A DNA stretch of 64,000 nucleotides from the NCBI GenBank assembly GCA_000421065.1, contig ATWD01000001.1:3216001-3280000 (forward strand), given 5' to 3'. The stretch comes from Acidobacteriaceae bacterium TAA 166 (GTDB taxonomy: Bacteria; Acidobacteriota; Terriglobia; Terriglobales; Acidobacteriaceae). Both the position numbers and the translations under genes were made by a program. Under the pieces are notes generated by a model. That model saw nothing but the letters and a program-made list of their open reading frames with translations. It searched no databases and was not told the origin of the DNA. Positions 26,228-34,516 of the stretch are shown piece by piece. Each line of letters begins with the position of its first letter. Within the stretch, counting starts at the first letter, position 1.

Positions 26228-29032
26228 TTATTCCGGAAGAGCTTCGATCTGGGCCTTCGCCTTGTCGTAGAGCATCTTTGTCTCTTCGGCCTGCTTGCGC
26301 AGACCCTCCACAATGTGTGCCGGAGCCTTCGCCATAAAAGCCTCGTTGCCCAGTTGCCGTTCTGCGGCGGCGAGACCCTTCTCCAGCCTGGCGATCTCCT
26401 TGGTTAAGCGCTCGCGCTCGGCGGCCACGTCGATCTGGCGCTCATACACCACGGCCACATCGAAGGCCGCCGTCGCCCGCGCATTGCTCCCGGTGGGAAG
26501 CTCGGTGACAAATTCGAGCTCCGAGACCCGTGCCATCCTCGCCAGCATATCGCGGTTGGCGTCGGTCAGGGCAAGCACTCGATTCTCCGCGTACAGACGG
26601 ATCGGCGCCGACTCTTTTTCCGGAACCCCCAGCTCCTTGCGCAAAGCGCGAACCGTGGTGATCAACTCCTGCAGGGTCGTCATCGCGGCAACCGAGGCAT
26701 CATCCGAGGCGAAGTCCTGTGCCTGCGGATAACGCGTCAATGCAATCGACTTCGCTGGAGGCGCGCCGTCGTGGAGCGCATGCCAGAGCTCCTCGGTCAG
26801 GAACGGCATGAACGGGCTCAACAGCCGCAGCGCGGCCTCAAACACCGCGACCAGAGAGGCCAGCGTGAGCGCGGTCGTGGCGTTCTTCTCCGTGCCCTCA
26901 CCGAACTCCAGCCGCAGCTTCACCAGCTCCAGGTACCAGTCGCAGAACTCGCCCCAGAAAAACTGATACACCGCCGCGGCGGCCTCATCGAAGCGATAGT
27001 CGGCCAGGGCGCGTTCCACCTCACTGCACACGGCGTTCAGGCGGCCGAAGATCCAGCGCGTCTCGAGCGGCGTATCTTCAGGAAGCTCCGGCACGGTTCC
27101 GCTCGCGAGCATGGAGACCTTGTACCCGGCCTCTTTCGCGCGGTCGATCTGGAGGAACAGAAAGCGTGCCGCATTCCAGATTTTATTGGCGAAGGCGCGG
27201 TAGCCCTCGGTGCGCGACTCGCTGAAGGCGATATCGGTGCCGGGTGAGGCCATGCTGGCCAGCGTGAAGCGCACGGCGTCGGTGCCGTACTTCGTCACTA
27301 CCTCGATGGGATCGACCACGTTGCCTTTGGTCTTCGACATCTTCTGCCGATCGGCATCGCGCACCAGAGCGTGGATGTAGACCTCCTTGAAGGGCACCGC
27401 ATCCTTCAGGGTGCGCGGCTGAAATCCGCCAGCCCCATCGGGCATCGGAACATCCAGCATGAAGTGGCAGCCGAGCATGATCATCCTCGCCACCCAGAAG
27501 AAGAGAATGTCGAAGCCTGTCACCAGAAGCTCTGTGGGATAGAACTCCGCGAGATCCCGCGTCAGTCCCCCCTGAAAGTCCTTTTCGGCGCCCTCCTGGC
27601 CAGGCCAGCCGAAGACGGTGAAGGGAAGCAGGCCGCTCGAGAACCATGTGTCGAGCACATCTGTTTCTTGCGCCAGCTCTGCCGCTCCGCACTTCGAACA
27701 TGCGGTGGGGGGCTCTCGCGCGACCGTAATCTCGCTGCACTTCGCGCAGTGCCACGCCGGAATGCGATGCCCCCACCACAGCTGCCGCGAGATGCACCAG
27801 TCGTGGATGTTCTTCATCCACTCGTCGTAGGTCTTGCGGTACTGGTCGGGCGTGAAGCGGATGTAGCCTTTATCGACCGCCTCGATGGCCTTGTCGGCCA
27901 GAGGCTGAATCTTGATGAACCACTGCTGCGAGAGCCGGGGCTCGATGACGACGCCGGTGCGCTGGCTCAGACCGATCGACAGTGTATGGTCCTTCACGTC
28001 CACCAGCAGGCCGCGCTCCCGCAGGTCTTCGAGCATCTTCTCGCGCGCCGCATAGCGCTCCATGCCGTCGTAGGGCGAGCCCGGCAGGGCAACGTTCGCC
28101 AGCTCATCGAGGATCGAAAGATTCGGCAGGCCATGCCGCTGCCCGATGGCGAAGTCGTTGGGGTCGTGCGCCGGAGTTACCTTCACCGCACCGGTGCCGA
28201 ACTCGGGCTTGGCCCAGTCGTCGGCGAGGATCGGAATCTCGCGCTCCGGTCCACCGTTTACTCCACTCAAAGGCAGCCGAACCATCTTGCCGATCAAGGC
28301 CGTGTATCGTTCATCGGTTGGGTTCACCACAACCGCGACGTCGCCCAGCATCGTCTCCGGCCGCGTCGTCGCCACCACGATCGAGCCCGTTCCATCGGCC
28401 AGGGGGTAGCGGATGTGATAGATCTTGCCCGCCCGCTCCTCGTGGTCGACCTCAAGATCGCTCACGGCAGTCTGAATCGCCGGGTCCCAGTTGACGATGT
28501 AGGCTCCGCGATAGATCAGCCCCTGCTCCCACAGGCGCACGAAGCACTCCTTCACCGCGACGCTCAGGCGGTCGTCCATGGTGAAGTACTCCCGGTTCCA
28601 GTCCACGCTTGCGCCGAGGCGCTTCATCTGGTCCAGGATGGCTCCGCCGTAGACGCCCTTCCACTCCCACACCCGCTCGACGAAGGCCTCGCGGCCCAGT
28701 GCCCGGCGGTTGGTTCCCTCGCTCGCCAGCTGGCGCTCCACCATCATCTGGGTCGCGATGCCGGCATGATCGGTTCCCGGAACCCAGACCGCCGTTTCGC
28801 CGCGCATCCTGTGCCAGCGGGTCAGGATGTCCATCTCGGTCTGGTTGAGCATGTGTCCCATGTGCAGCCGCCCGGTCACATTGGGCGGCGGCAGCAGAAG
28901 GGTGAACTTCTTTGCCGTCTCGTCCGTACCCTCTGGAGTGACGACATCAAACAGGCGCTGTTCCACCCAATATCGGGCCCAGCGCTCTTCAATCATGGAC
29001 GGATCGTATGCTTTCGGCAGTTCGTGGCTCAT
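26228..29032 (-). CDS. valS: Valyl-tRNA synthetase
   Basis: This 934-residue class I synthetase charges tRNA-Val. The HIGH-type motif is PPPNVTGRLHMGHML near 44, the editing domain lies around 190-340, and the KMSKS loop is KMSKTKGNVVDP near 530. The C-terminal 70 residues are the coiled coil typical of ValRS (ERERLTKEIARLEKGLAAAE). The start at 29032 gives the family N-terminus MSHELPKAYDPSMIEERW; an ATG six codons upstream is possible. It is a single gene, divergent from the exported-protein pair at 29127. Confidence 0.97.
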   Translation of the reverse strand: MSHELPKAYDPSMIEERWARYWVEQRLFDVVTPEGTDETAKKFTLLLPPPNVTGRLHMGHMLNQTEMDILTRWHRMRGETAVWVPGTDHAGIATQMMVERQLASEGTNRRALGREAFVERVWEWKGVYGGAILDQMKRLGASVDWNREYFTMDDRLSVAVKECFVRLWEQGLIYRGAYIVNWDPAIQTAVSDLEVDHEERAGKIYHIRYPLADGTGSIVVATTRPETMLGDVAVVVNPTDERYTALIGKMVRLPLSGVNGGPEREIPILADDWAKPEFGTGAVKVTPAHDPNDFAIGQRHGLPNLSILDELANVALPGSPYDGMERYAAREKMLEDLRERGLLVDVKDHTLSIGLSQRTGVVIEPRLSQQWFIKIQPLADKAIEAVDKGYIRFTPDQYRKTYDEWMKNIHDWCISRQLWWGHRIPAWHCAKCSEITVAREPPTACSKCGAAELAQETDVLDTWFSSGLLPFTVFGWPGQEGAEKDFQGGLTRDLAEFYPTELLVTGFDILFFWVARMIMLGCHFMLDVPMPDGAGGFQPRTLKDAVPFKEVYIHALVRDADRQKMSKTKGNVVDPIEVVTKYGTDAVRFTLASMASPGTDIAFSESRTEGYRAFANKIWNAARFLFLQIDRAKEAGYKVSMLASGTVPELPEDTPLETRWIFGRLNAVCSEVERALADYRFDEAAAAVYQFFWGEFCDWYLELVKLRLEFGEGTEKNATTALTLASLVAVFEAALRLLSPFMPFLTEELWHALHDGAPPAKSIALTRYPQAQDFASDDASVAAMTTLQELITTVRALRKELGVPEKESAPIRLYAENRVLALTDANRDMLARMARVSELEFVTELPTGSNARATAAFDVAVVYERQIDVAAERERLTKEIARLEKGLAAAERQLGNEAFMAKAPAHIVEGLRKQAEETKMLYDKAKAQIEALPE

Positions 29033-29126
29033 GTCTCTTAAGCGTAGCATTCATGCGGCTCTGGGCCTCCATGGACACTCGCCTGCTCCTCCATCCCCGG
29101 CGTACACTAGCCGCACGAGGTTGCCT

Positions 29127-29663
29127 ATGCGCAGAACGCTGTCTCCGGCTCTCCTGCTTCTCGCCCTTGCCTCTCTTGTCCTGATGCCGGTGACGGCCTC
29201 GGCCAGGGGAAGACACGGCGACAACGACCGCGCCAACGTCGGCTCCGATATCGATGTGCCCGAGGGAGACTCTGTCGGGGATATCGCCTGCGCCTTCTGC
29301 TCGGTGCGCCTCCACGGCGATGCCACGGGCGACGTCGCTGTGGCCTTCGGATCGGTGATCGTCGACCCCGGCCACACCATCTCCGGAGATACCGCCATCG
29401 TCGGCGGCAACCTGATCCTCGGCGAAGGAGCCAAGGTCAACGGCGATCTCGCCATCCTCTCCGGAAGAGAACGTTTATCTGAAGGTGCTTCTATACAAGG
29501 CTCGCGTTCCGTCATCCCGGCGCCCCTCGGAACCCTCATCCTCCTCTCTCCGCTGCTGATCCTAGGCGGAATCATCTGGCTGATCGTCTACTTCGTCCGG
29601 CGTAACCGCTACCGCTTCCCCGCCTATCCCCAGGGCCAGGGAATCTATCCGCCTCGCCGCTGA
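29127..29663 (+). CDS. Exported beta-solenoid-like protein with C-terminal membrane anchor (1 of 2)
   Basis: This 178-residue protein has a signal peptide (residues 1-26, MPVTASA cleavage) and a short acidic linker. A run of Gly-Asp turns follows (VRLHGDATGDVAVAFGSVIV, then SGDTAIVGGNLILGEG and NGDLAILSG), which resembles bactofilin-like or other right-handed beta-solenoids. A membrane helix near 138-158 with basic residues after it anchors the C-terminus. The sequence IACAFCSVRLHGD is shared with the next gene. GAGG lies six bases before the ATG. The function is unknown; an envelope structural or sensing role is a guess. Confidence 0.8.
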   Translation: MRRTLSPALLLLALASLVLMPVTASARGRHGDNDRANVGSDIDVPEGDSVGDIACAFCSVRLHGDATGDVAVAFGSVIVDPGHTISGDTAIVGGNLILGEGAKVNGDLAILSGRERLSEGASIQGSRSVIPAPLGTLILLSPLLILGGIIWLIVYFVRRNRYRFPAYPQGQGIYPPRR

Positions 29664-29785
29664 ATTTTTGAGGGAACCTGGTCATCGAGTCGACCGTATC
29701 CTCTTCTGCAAGGGAGATCCGGCTGAATCGCATTTGCTCGACACCCTGATTGACGCCTCGATCGATACCAGGAGAAGCCCTCACC

Positions 29786-30304
29786 ATGATCCGTCCCACC
29801 CAACTTCTGGGCCTCATACTTCTCGTCGCTGCCGGCGCCCCCGGACAGGCACAACAACATCCCGGCTCCGGCTCCCGCATCTACTTCAACCAGGACATCT
29901 TCGTCGCCCAGGGCCAGCAGATCCACAACGCGACCTGCCTCTTCTGCTCCGTGCAGGTGGAAGGGGATCTTACGGGGAATGTCTTCGTGCTCTTCGGCAA
30001 CCTCAACGTAACCGGCCGGATCGAGCACCGCGCCACGGTGATCGGGGGTAATGCCGTGATCGACTCTCAGGCCAGCATCGGGGGGAGCGCCCTGGTCCTC
30101 GGGGGCAATGCCGTCTACGAGACCGACGAATCCATCGGCGGAAACGCCTGGGTCGTCGGAGGCCATCTCTCCCCCTCGCGCGGACGTCCGCGGTCCACGC
30201 ACCGCCTCTTCGTCGGCCCCATGGCCACCTCGGCCATTGCCATCGCGGCCTTCCTGGTCTGTTCCCTCTTTCTGATTCCACGCCGACGAATCGACTCTGC
30301 CTGA
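29786..30304 (+). CDS. Exported beta-solenoid-like protein with C-terminal membrane anchor (2 of 2)
   Basis: This 172-residue protein is a relative of the gene before it. It has a signal peptide (residues 1-22, AGAPGQAQ), the shared block NATCLFCSVQVEGDLTGNVF, Gly-rich solenoid repeats (VIGGNAVIDSQ, LVLGGNAVYETD, VVGGHLSP), then a C-terminal membrane helix and RRRR-type end. AGGAG lies about 11 bases before the ATG, and a longer reading to 29750 has no ribosome site. The two genes are 122 bases apart on the same strand and look like a tandem duplication. Function unknown. Confidence 0.8.
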   Translation: MIRPTQLLGLILLVAAGAPGQAQQHPGSGSRIYFNQDIFVAQGQQIHNATCLFCSVQVEGDLTGNVFVLFGNLNVTGRIEHRATVIGGNAVIDSQASIGGSALVLGGNAVYETDESIGGNAWVVGGHLSPSRGRPRSTHRLFVGPMATSAIAIAAFLVCSLFLIPRRRIDSA

Positions 30305-30333
30305 TCGTTGTCAGCAGGAGCGCCTTTAAACGA

Positions 30334-30363
30334 GAAGCGCCCTGGAATATCCCGGGGCGCTTC
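30334..30363. terminator. Bidirectional hairpin between the exported protein and bamD
   Basis: A nine-bp stem (GAAGCGCCC with GGGCGCTTC) lies between convergent genes. On the minus strand it is followed by TCGTTTAAAGG, so it can serve mainly as the bamD terminator. Confidence 0.65.
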
Positions 30364-30382
30364 CGTCAAGGCGAAGAATGCA

Positions 30383-32200
30383 TTAGAAGGGGTTGATCTT
30401 GGCCAGACCCTTCTTCTTCTTGTGCGTGCTCGAGGACTCGTCGCCCTTGTCGTACGCCGGCTTGGGATTCTTCTTTCCATTGGCCGCAGTCTGAGCCGGA
30501 GCCGTGGACTGTGCGCCCGGAACCACGTCGTTGACCTGGTCCGGAGCAGCCGCCGGCTTCTCGACCGGAGGAGGAGTCGAATTGTTGGTCGGTCCCACAG
30601 CCTTCAATCCGCCGTTCTGATCCGAAGTTTTGGCCGACCCATCCGGCGGGTTTGCCGGTGCCTGCCCGTTCACGCCTGGCGTCAGTACCTCCACGCCCAT
30701 TCCGGTCGATCCCGATCCCGTAGTAGTCGTCGCCGGCTGGCCTGTCGCTCCCGGAACGTTCGTCATCACCGCGCCGCTACCGCCTCCGCCATCGCCCTGG
30801 CCCGCCGCCGGAATATCCTGGAAGGCCAGCGGTGTCGCCGGCTGCGCCGCTGCTGCGGAGGCGGGAGTCCCGGCTGCCGGAGTCGCAGCCGCCGTTGCTG
30901 CGGGTGTCTCTGCCGCGGAGGCAGCCGCCGTTGCTGCTGCCGCCGGGTTGAAGGCGTCCTTGTAATCCTGCTGGATCTGCCGGACCACCCCAGGTGCCAG
31001 CGTGGGCTTGGCGTCTACCAGCGGAGGCTCGCCCGAGTGCGCCGCCATGACCACGTCCGGTTTGCGCAGAATCATCAACCGCGCACGATTCTGCAGGCTG
31101 TACGATCCGCGGCTGTTCTCCATCGCCGCGCTCGCCGCAACCTGCTCCGGAGTCGGCGTCGGGATCGGAAGATTCATCGCTGCCAGCCGGTCACGCGCAT
31201 CCTCAACGTGCGGCGAGGCCGAGTGCTCGAGCGCCACCGTGCGGTAGGAGTCCGCGGCCCGTTCGTCGTAGGTCTTGATCAGGCGAGCCTTCGCGTCCTC
31301 CGGCATGTTCTTCTGAAGCCGTACGATCCTCGCCTCTGCGCTGTAAGCGTCACCCAGAGCCACCAGAACATCGTCCATGTGGCTGAACTGCGGATAGGTA
31401 TCGGCCACTGTCTGGTATCGAGCAATCGTCGCCGGCCAGTTCTCGTGCGTCGAATAAAAGGCGGCGATCTCGGCTTCGCGGGTCGCCAGGGCCTCCTGTG
31501 TCTCACGCAGCCTTTGCTTGGCCTGCGGAACCAGCGTCGAGTCCGGGAACTGCTGCAGCATCAGGCGATACTCTTCCTCGGCGTGCAGCGCCTTCGAATA
31601 GTCGCGATCCGGCTTGTCCATTTGCCGGAAGTAGATGTCGCCCACGCGCATCTGCGCCTCAGCAGCCTCAGGGGCGTTGGGAAAGAAGGTGATGAAGTCC
31701 TTATACTCCTGCTCGGCCTGGGTCAGCGCGGCCGAGCCTCCCTCGCGATACCAGCTGTCCGCGATCGCCAGCTTGGCCTTCATCTGGTACTGCGAATCGG
31801 GGTAGGTGTTCAGCAGCGTCTGCAGGTCCAGACGGGCCACATCGAAGTGTCCCTTCTTGGTCGCGCTCACAGCCTTGTCGTACAGGATCCGGTCCGGAAG
31901 CTTGGCGTCGGCCTCGGCCATCGCATCGTTCTTCTTGGTGCTGGCGGCGGCCTTCTTCGTATCTTTGGACTGGATGACCTTGTCTTCCTTGTCCTGCTTG
32001 TCTTTCTTCTTTTTATCCTTCTTATCCGGCGAGGCCGAGAGCGTCACCGTCTGCTGCGGCTGCCCGTTGGCGTCGGTTGTGGTCTGGGACGATCCGGATG
32101 CCTGTGCATGCGTTGCTACCGGAAGGGCCATCAGGGCGACCGCCATACCAGCCAGCACCGCTGCCCTGAGGCTAGGGAAGAAGGAAAAACGATGATTCAT
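30383..32200 (-). CDS. bamD: Outer membrane protein assembly factor BamD-like, with long C-terminal tail
   Basis: This 605-residue exported protein has a signal peptide (1-33), a Lys/Asp-rich linker (DKKDKKKKDKQDKEDK near 58-73) and then five TPR-like helical repeats from about 100 to 330 typical of YfiO/BamD (GHFDVARLDLQTLLNTYPDSQY, AEEEYRLMLQQFPDS). BamD helps BamA insert beta-barrels into the outer membrane. No lipobox Cys is evident at the signal cleavage site. From about residue 340 an Ala/Pro/Thr-rich low-complexity tail extends it well beyond the usual 240-280 residues. The end is basic. Downstream is a hairpin terminator. Confidence 0.88.
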   Translation of the reverse strand: MNHRFSFFPSLRAAVLAGMAVALMALPVATHAQASGSSQTTTDANGQPQQTVTLSASPDKKDKKKKDKQDKEDKVIQSKDTKKAAASTKKNDAMAEADAKLPDRILYDKAVSATKKGHFDVARLDLQTLLNTYPDSQYQMKAKLAIADSWYREGGSAALTQAEQEYKDFITFFPNAPEAAEAQMRVGDIYFRQMDKPDRDYSKALHAEEEYRLMLQQFPDSTLVPQAKQRLRETQEALATREAEIAAFYSTHENWPATIARYQTVADTYPQFSHMDDVLVALGDAYSAEARIVRLQKNMPEDAKARLIKTYDERAADSYRTVALEHSASPHVEDARDRLAAMNLPIPTPTPEQVAASAAMENSRGSYSLQNRARLMILRKPDVVMAAHSGEPPLVDAKPTLAPGVVRQIQQDYKDAFNPAAAATAAASAAETPAATAAATPAAGTPASAAAAQPATPLAFQDIPAAGQGDGGGGSGAVMTNVPGATGQPATTTTGSGSTGMGVEVLTPGVNGQAPANPPDGSAKTSDQNGGLKAVGPTNNSTPPPVEKPAAAPDQVNDVVPGAQSTAPAQTAANGKKNPKPAYDKGDESSSTHKKKKGLAKINPF

Positions 32201-32255
32201 CAGCCGTGGACCTCACATCCGCCTCGCATCCCATCCGGACGCTTGAGGCTTGCTT

Positions 32256-32948
32256 CTATTCTAGCCCTTCGGACGGAGCCTTGTCTGGCTCCGCCACCCG
32301 CGCCAGCTTCAATAATCTCCGGGCATTCTGCTCGGTTTTGCCCTTGCTGAAGACCGCCGAACCCGCCACCAGCATCTCCGCTCCTGCTTGGACGACTGAG
32401 GCCACCGTATCGGGAGCGATGCCGCCATCGACCTCAATGCGGAAGTTCAGCCCCATTTGTTGGCGCAGCTCCGCCAGGTAGGCGATCTTTTCCGCCGCGA
32501 AGGGGATGAACTTCTGCCCGCCGAAGCCGGGGTTTACGCTCATCACCAGAACGTAGTGAACCATGGGAAGCACCTCGATCAGAGTATCCACCGGCGTCGC
32601 CGGATTGATAACTACGCCCGGCAGCATTCCGTGGTCGGAGATGTGTTGCAGCGTGCGGTGCAGGTGACGGCACACCTCCTGGTGAACGCTCAGCAGGTCC
32701 GCGCCCGCCTCGGCGAAGGCCGGAATGAACTCGTCCGGATTCTCGACCATCAGGTGGCAATCGAGCGGAAGATTCGTCACCGGACGCAGCGCCTGAACCA
32801 TCGGGGGCCCGAAGGTGATATTCGGGACGAAGTGGCCATCCATCACGTCCACGTGAACGATGCTTCCGCCGCCGCGTTCCGCCGCCTTCACTTCATCGGC
32901 GAGGTGGGCGAAGTCTGAGGCCAGGATCGAAAATGCAAGCTCAACCAA
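32256..32948 (-). CDS. rpe: Ribulose-phosphate 3-epimerase
   Basis: This 230-residue TIM-barrel enzyme interconverts ribulose 5-phosphate and xylulose 5-phosphate, and so links the gnd product to transketolase. Metal and catalytic residues are visible in SILASDFAHL, HVDVMDGHFVPNITFGP near 33-49, DCHLMVENPD near 67, MSVNPGFGGQKFIP near 138 and the second catalytic Asp in EVDGGIAPDT near 175. The start is TTG at 32948 with AGGAG nine bases upstream; no ATG fits. It is 55 bases upstream of bamD in transcription order, with a spacer repeat ahead of it. Confidence 0.96.
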   Translation of the reverse strand: MVELAFSILASDFAHLADEVKAAERGGGSIVHVDVMDGHFVPNITFGPPMVQALRPVTNLPLDCHLMVENPDEFIPAFAEAGADLLSVHQEVCRHLHRTLQHISDHGMLPGVVINPATPVDTLIEVLPMVHYVLVMSVNPGFGGQKFIPFAAEKIAYLAELRQQMGLNFRIEVDGGIAPDTVASVVQAGAEMLVAGSAVFSKGKTEQNARRLLKLARVAEPDKAPSEGLE

Positions 32949-33036
32949 GTGTGTGCGCTCCTGTCAGTGAGTTTACCAGCGCTTGATGAACGGCTAACGA
33001 TTGTAGGGAGGTCAATTTCGTTCTCCCGAGAAACGG

Positions 33037-33057
33037 GGCGCTGCCGCGCAGGCCATC
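33037..33057 (-). repeat. Family A palindromic repeat, minimal copy A3
   Basis: Only the two ends remain: on the minus strand GATGGCCTGC joins GCGGCAGCGCC. It lies just after the stop of the UvrC-like gene and before rpe. Confidence 0.55.
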
Positions 33058-33061
33058 GCGG

Positions 33062-34498
33062 CTATTCGTCTTTGCCCACTACCGGAACCACGCGCTCCAC
33101 ATCCGGGCGGCCTTTATGCAGAACGCGAGTCTTCGCTTCCTTCGCGATCTTCTTTGCGGCCTCGCGCTGCACGTCGGGCAGAGCCGTGGGCTCGCCCAGC
33201 ACCTGCCGGGCCGCTCCGCGCAGAATCCTCCGCACCGGCCAGCTCCCGTCCGGGTTCGGAAGAAAGGCTTCGCCTGCGCGCTGCTTCTCGGGCCGGTAGT
33301 ACCAGCGGCGAAACAACGACAGGTGATCGCTCACGAGCGCCAGATCGCGAGGCTCTCCGGCCCTCTGCTCCAGACGTCCGACGATCTCGCGCGCACGATC
33401 CTCGGGGGAGATCGCGGTTTCCGTCTTCGCGCTCTCCTCCGGCGTCTCCTGCGAGTCGGATCGCTCCGGGGCAAGCGGAACCGCGGCCAGCATCAGCGGC
33501 TGCGCGAACAGCGAGCTTCCCACGCTGGTCTGCTCCTTCACCGCGCGCACGCCCAGCGTCGACATCCTCTCGGGACCGACGATGCAGCCGGCGTGCAGAA
33601 GAAAGAGTGCCGCCTCGTCCTCGCGGTGGTTGCGATCTGCGGAGACCTCGAGGGCCTCGAGGCCCAGGGCCGCTCGCTGCACGATCACTGCGCGTAGCTG
33701 CGGGACGGGCCGCACGATCTCATCGGCGAGAGACGCGGCTGCCTTCACCCTCTGGTGCTGCTCATGCAGCTCGGCGGCGCGCTCGAACTCCATCTCCTCC
33801 GACGCCTTCTCGCGCTCACTCGCGATGCGGGCCAGCATGCTCTCGCCGCGGGTCTCGAAGAAGGTTCGTACCGCCTCGGCCTCGGCTGCGTACTCCTCGG
33901 GGGTACAGGCCTGCTTGCAGGGCTCGATGCACTTCTTCATCTCGCCGTAGACGCAGCCTGGGTGCTCGGGGTATGGCGCAAGATCTTCGTGGCAGCGCCG
34001 CAGCTTGAACAGGTCGAGCACGGCGTCGCAGTAGCGCTCCGCCGCTGCTCGTGACGGAAACGGGCCGTACATCTGCGCGAGGCCGCGCTTCGAGAGTTTG
34101 TTGGTCACGTACACGCGCGGAAATTCGTTCTCCTGAACGAAGCGCAGGAACGCGGGCGTGTGCAGGCGCAGACGCCGTCGTGCCTCGGCGTAGCCGAAGA
34201 TTGACGCGGCGGCGTGGTAGAGCGTCAGAGTCGATTCGAACTCGGAGCCGGTGACGGTGTACTCGATGCGGGCTACGCGGTCGCGCAGGTTCAGGCGCTT
34301 CGACTGCGACTCAGGCGGTGCCAGCAGGCGCTTCATACGCCGCCGCAGATCCGCCGCCCGCGTCAGGTACGGCTCAGCGTTCGACTGCTGGCCATACAGA
34401 GCGAAGACCCCGGGCAGCGCGGGAACGGAGCGCAGAATCTCGTCGGTGTTCTCAGGCGAGAAGCCGACGGTCTGATCGAACTGGAAGCTGGTTGCCAC
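33062..34498 (-). CDS. UvrC-like protein without RNase H domain and with altered GIY-YIG site
   Basis: This 478-residue protein matches the first two thirds of UvrC, the nuclease subunit of nucleotide excision repair. Residues 25-110 align with the GIY-YIG domain, but GVF replaces GVY, YLT replaces YVG, and the positions of the catalytic Glu and Asn look changed; the Arg in DLRRR is kept. The iron-sulfur Cys set is intact (RRCHED, GCVYGEMKKC, EPCKQ near 165-195). A UvrB-binding UVR motif follows (FERAAELHEQHQRVKAA near 240). The C-terminal RNase H and HhH domains are absent. It may regulate or scaffold rather than cut. It follows pmbA by 18 bases on the same strand. Confidence 0.78.
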   Translation of the reverse strand: MATSFQFDQTVGFSPENTDEILRSVPALPGVFALYGQQSNAEPYLTRAADLRRRMKRLLAPPESQSKRLNLRDRVARIEYTVTGSEFESTLTLYHAAASIFGYAEARRRLRLHTPAFLRFVQENEFPRVYVTNKLSKRGLAQMYGPFPSRAAAERYCDAVLDLFKLRRCHEDLAPYPEHPGCVYGEMKKCIEPCKQACTPEEYAAEAEAVRTFFETRGESMLARIASEREKASEEMEFERAAELHEQHQRVKAAASLADEIVRPVPQLRAVIVQRAALGLEALEVSADRNHREDEAALFLLHAGCIVGPERMSTLGVRAVKEQTSVGSSLFAQPLMLAAVPLAPERSDSQETPEESAKTETAISPEDRAREIVGRLEQRAGEPRDLALVSDHLSLFRRWYYRPEKQRAGEAFLPNPDGSWPVRRILRGAARQVLGEPTALPDVQREAAKKIAKEAKTRVLHKGRPDVERVVPVVGKDE

Positions 34499-34516
34499 GT
34501 CTCCAGATTCTAGTCT

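Noticed and set aside
30308..32350. 680-codon open frame on the plus strand
   Set aside because: It is the complement of bamD. The protein is Arg/Leu-rich without a domain, while bamD has a signal peptide and TPR repeats. Long antisense frames are common in GC-rich DNA.
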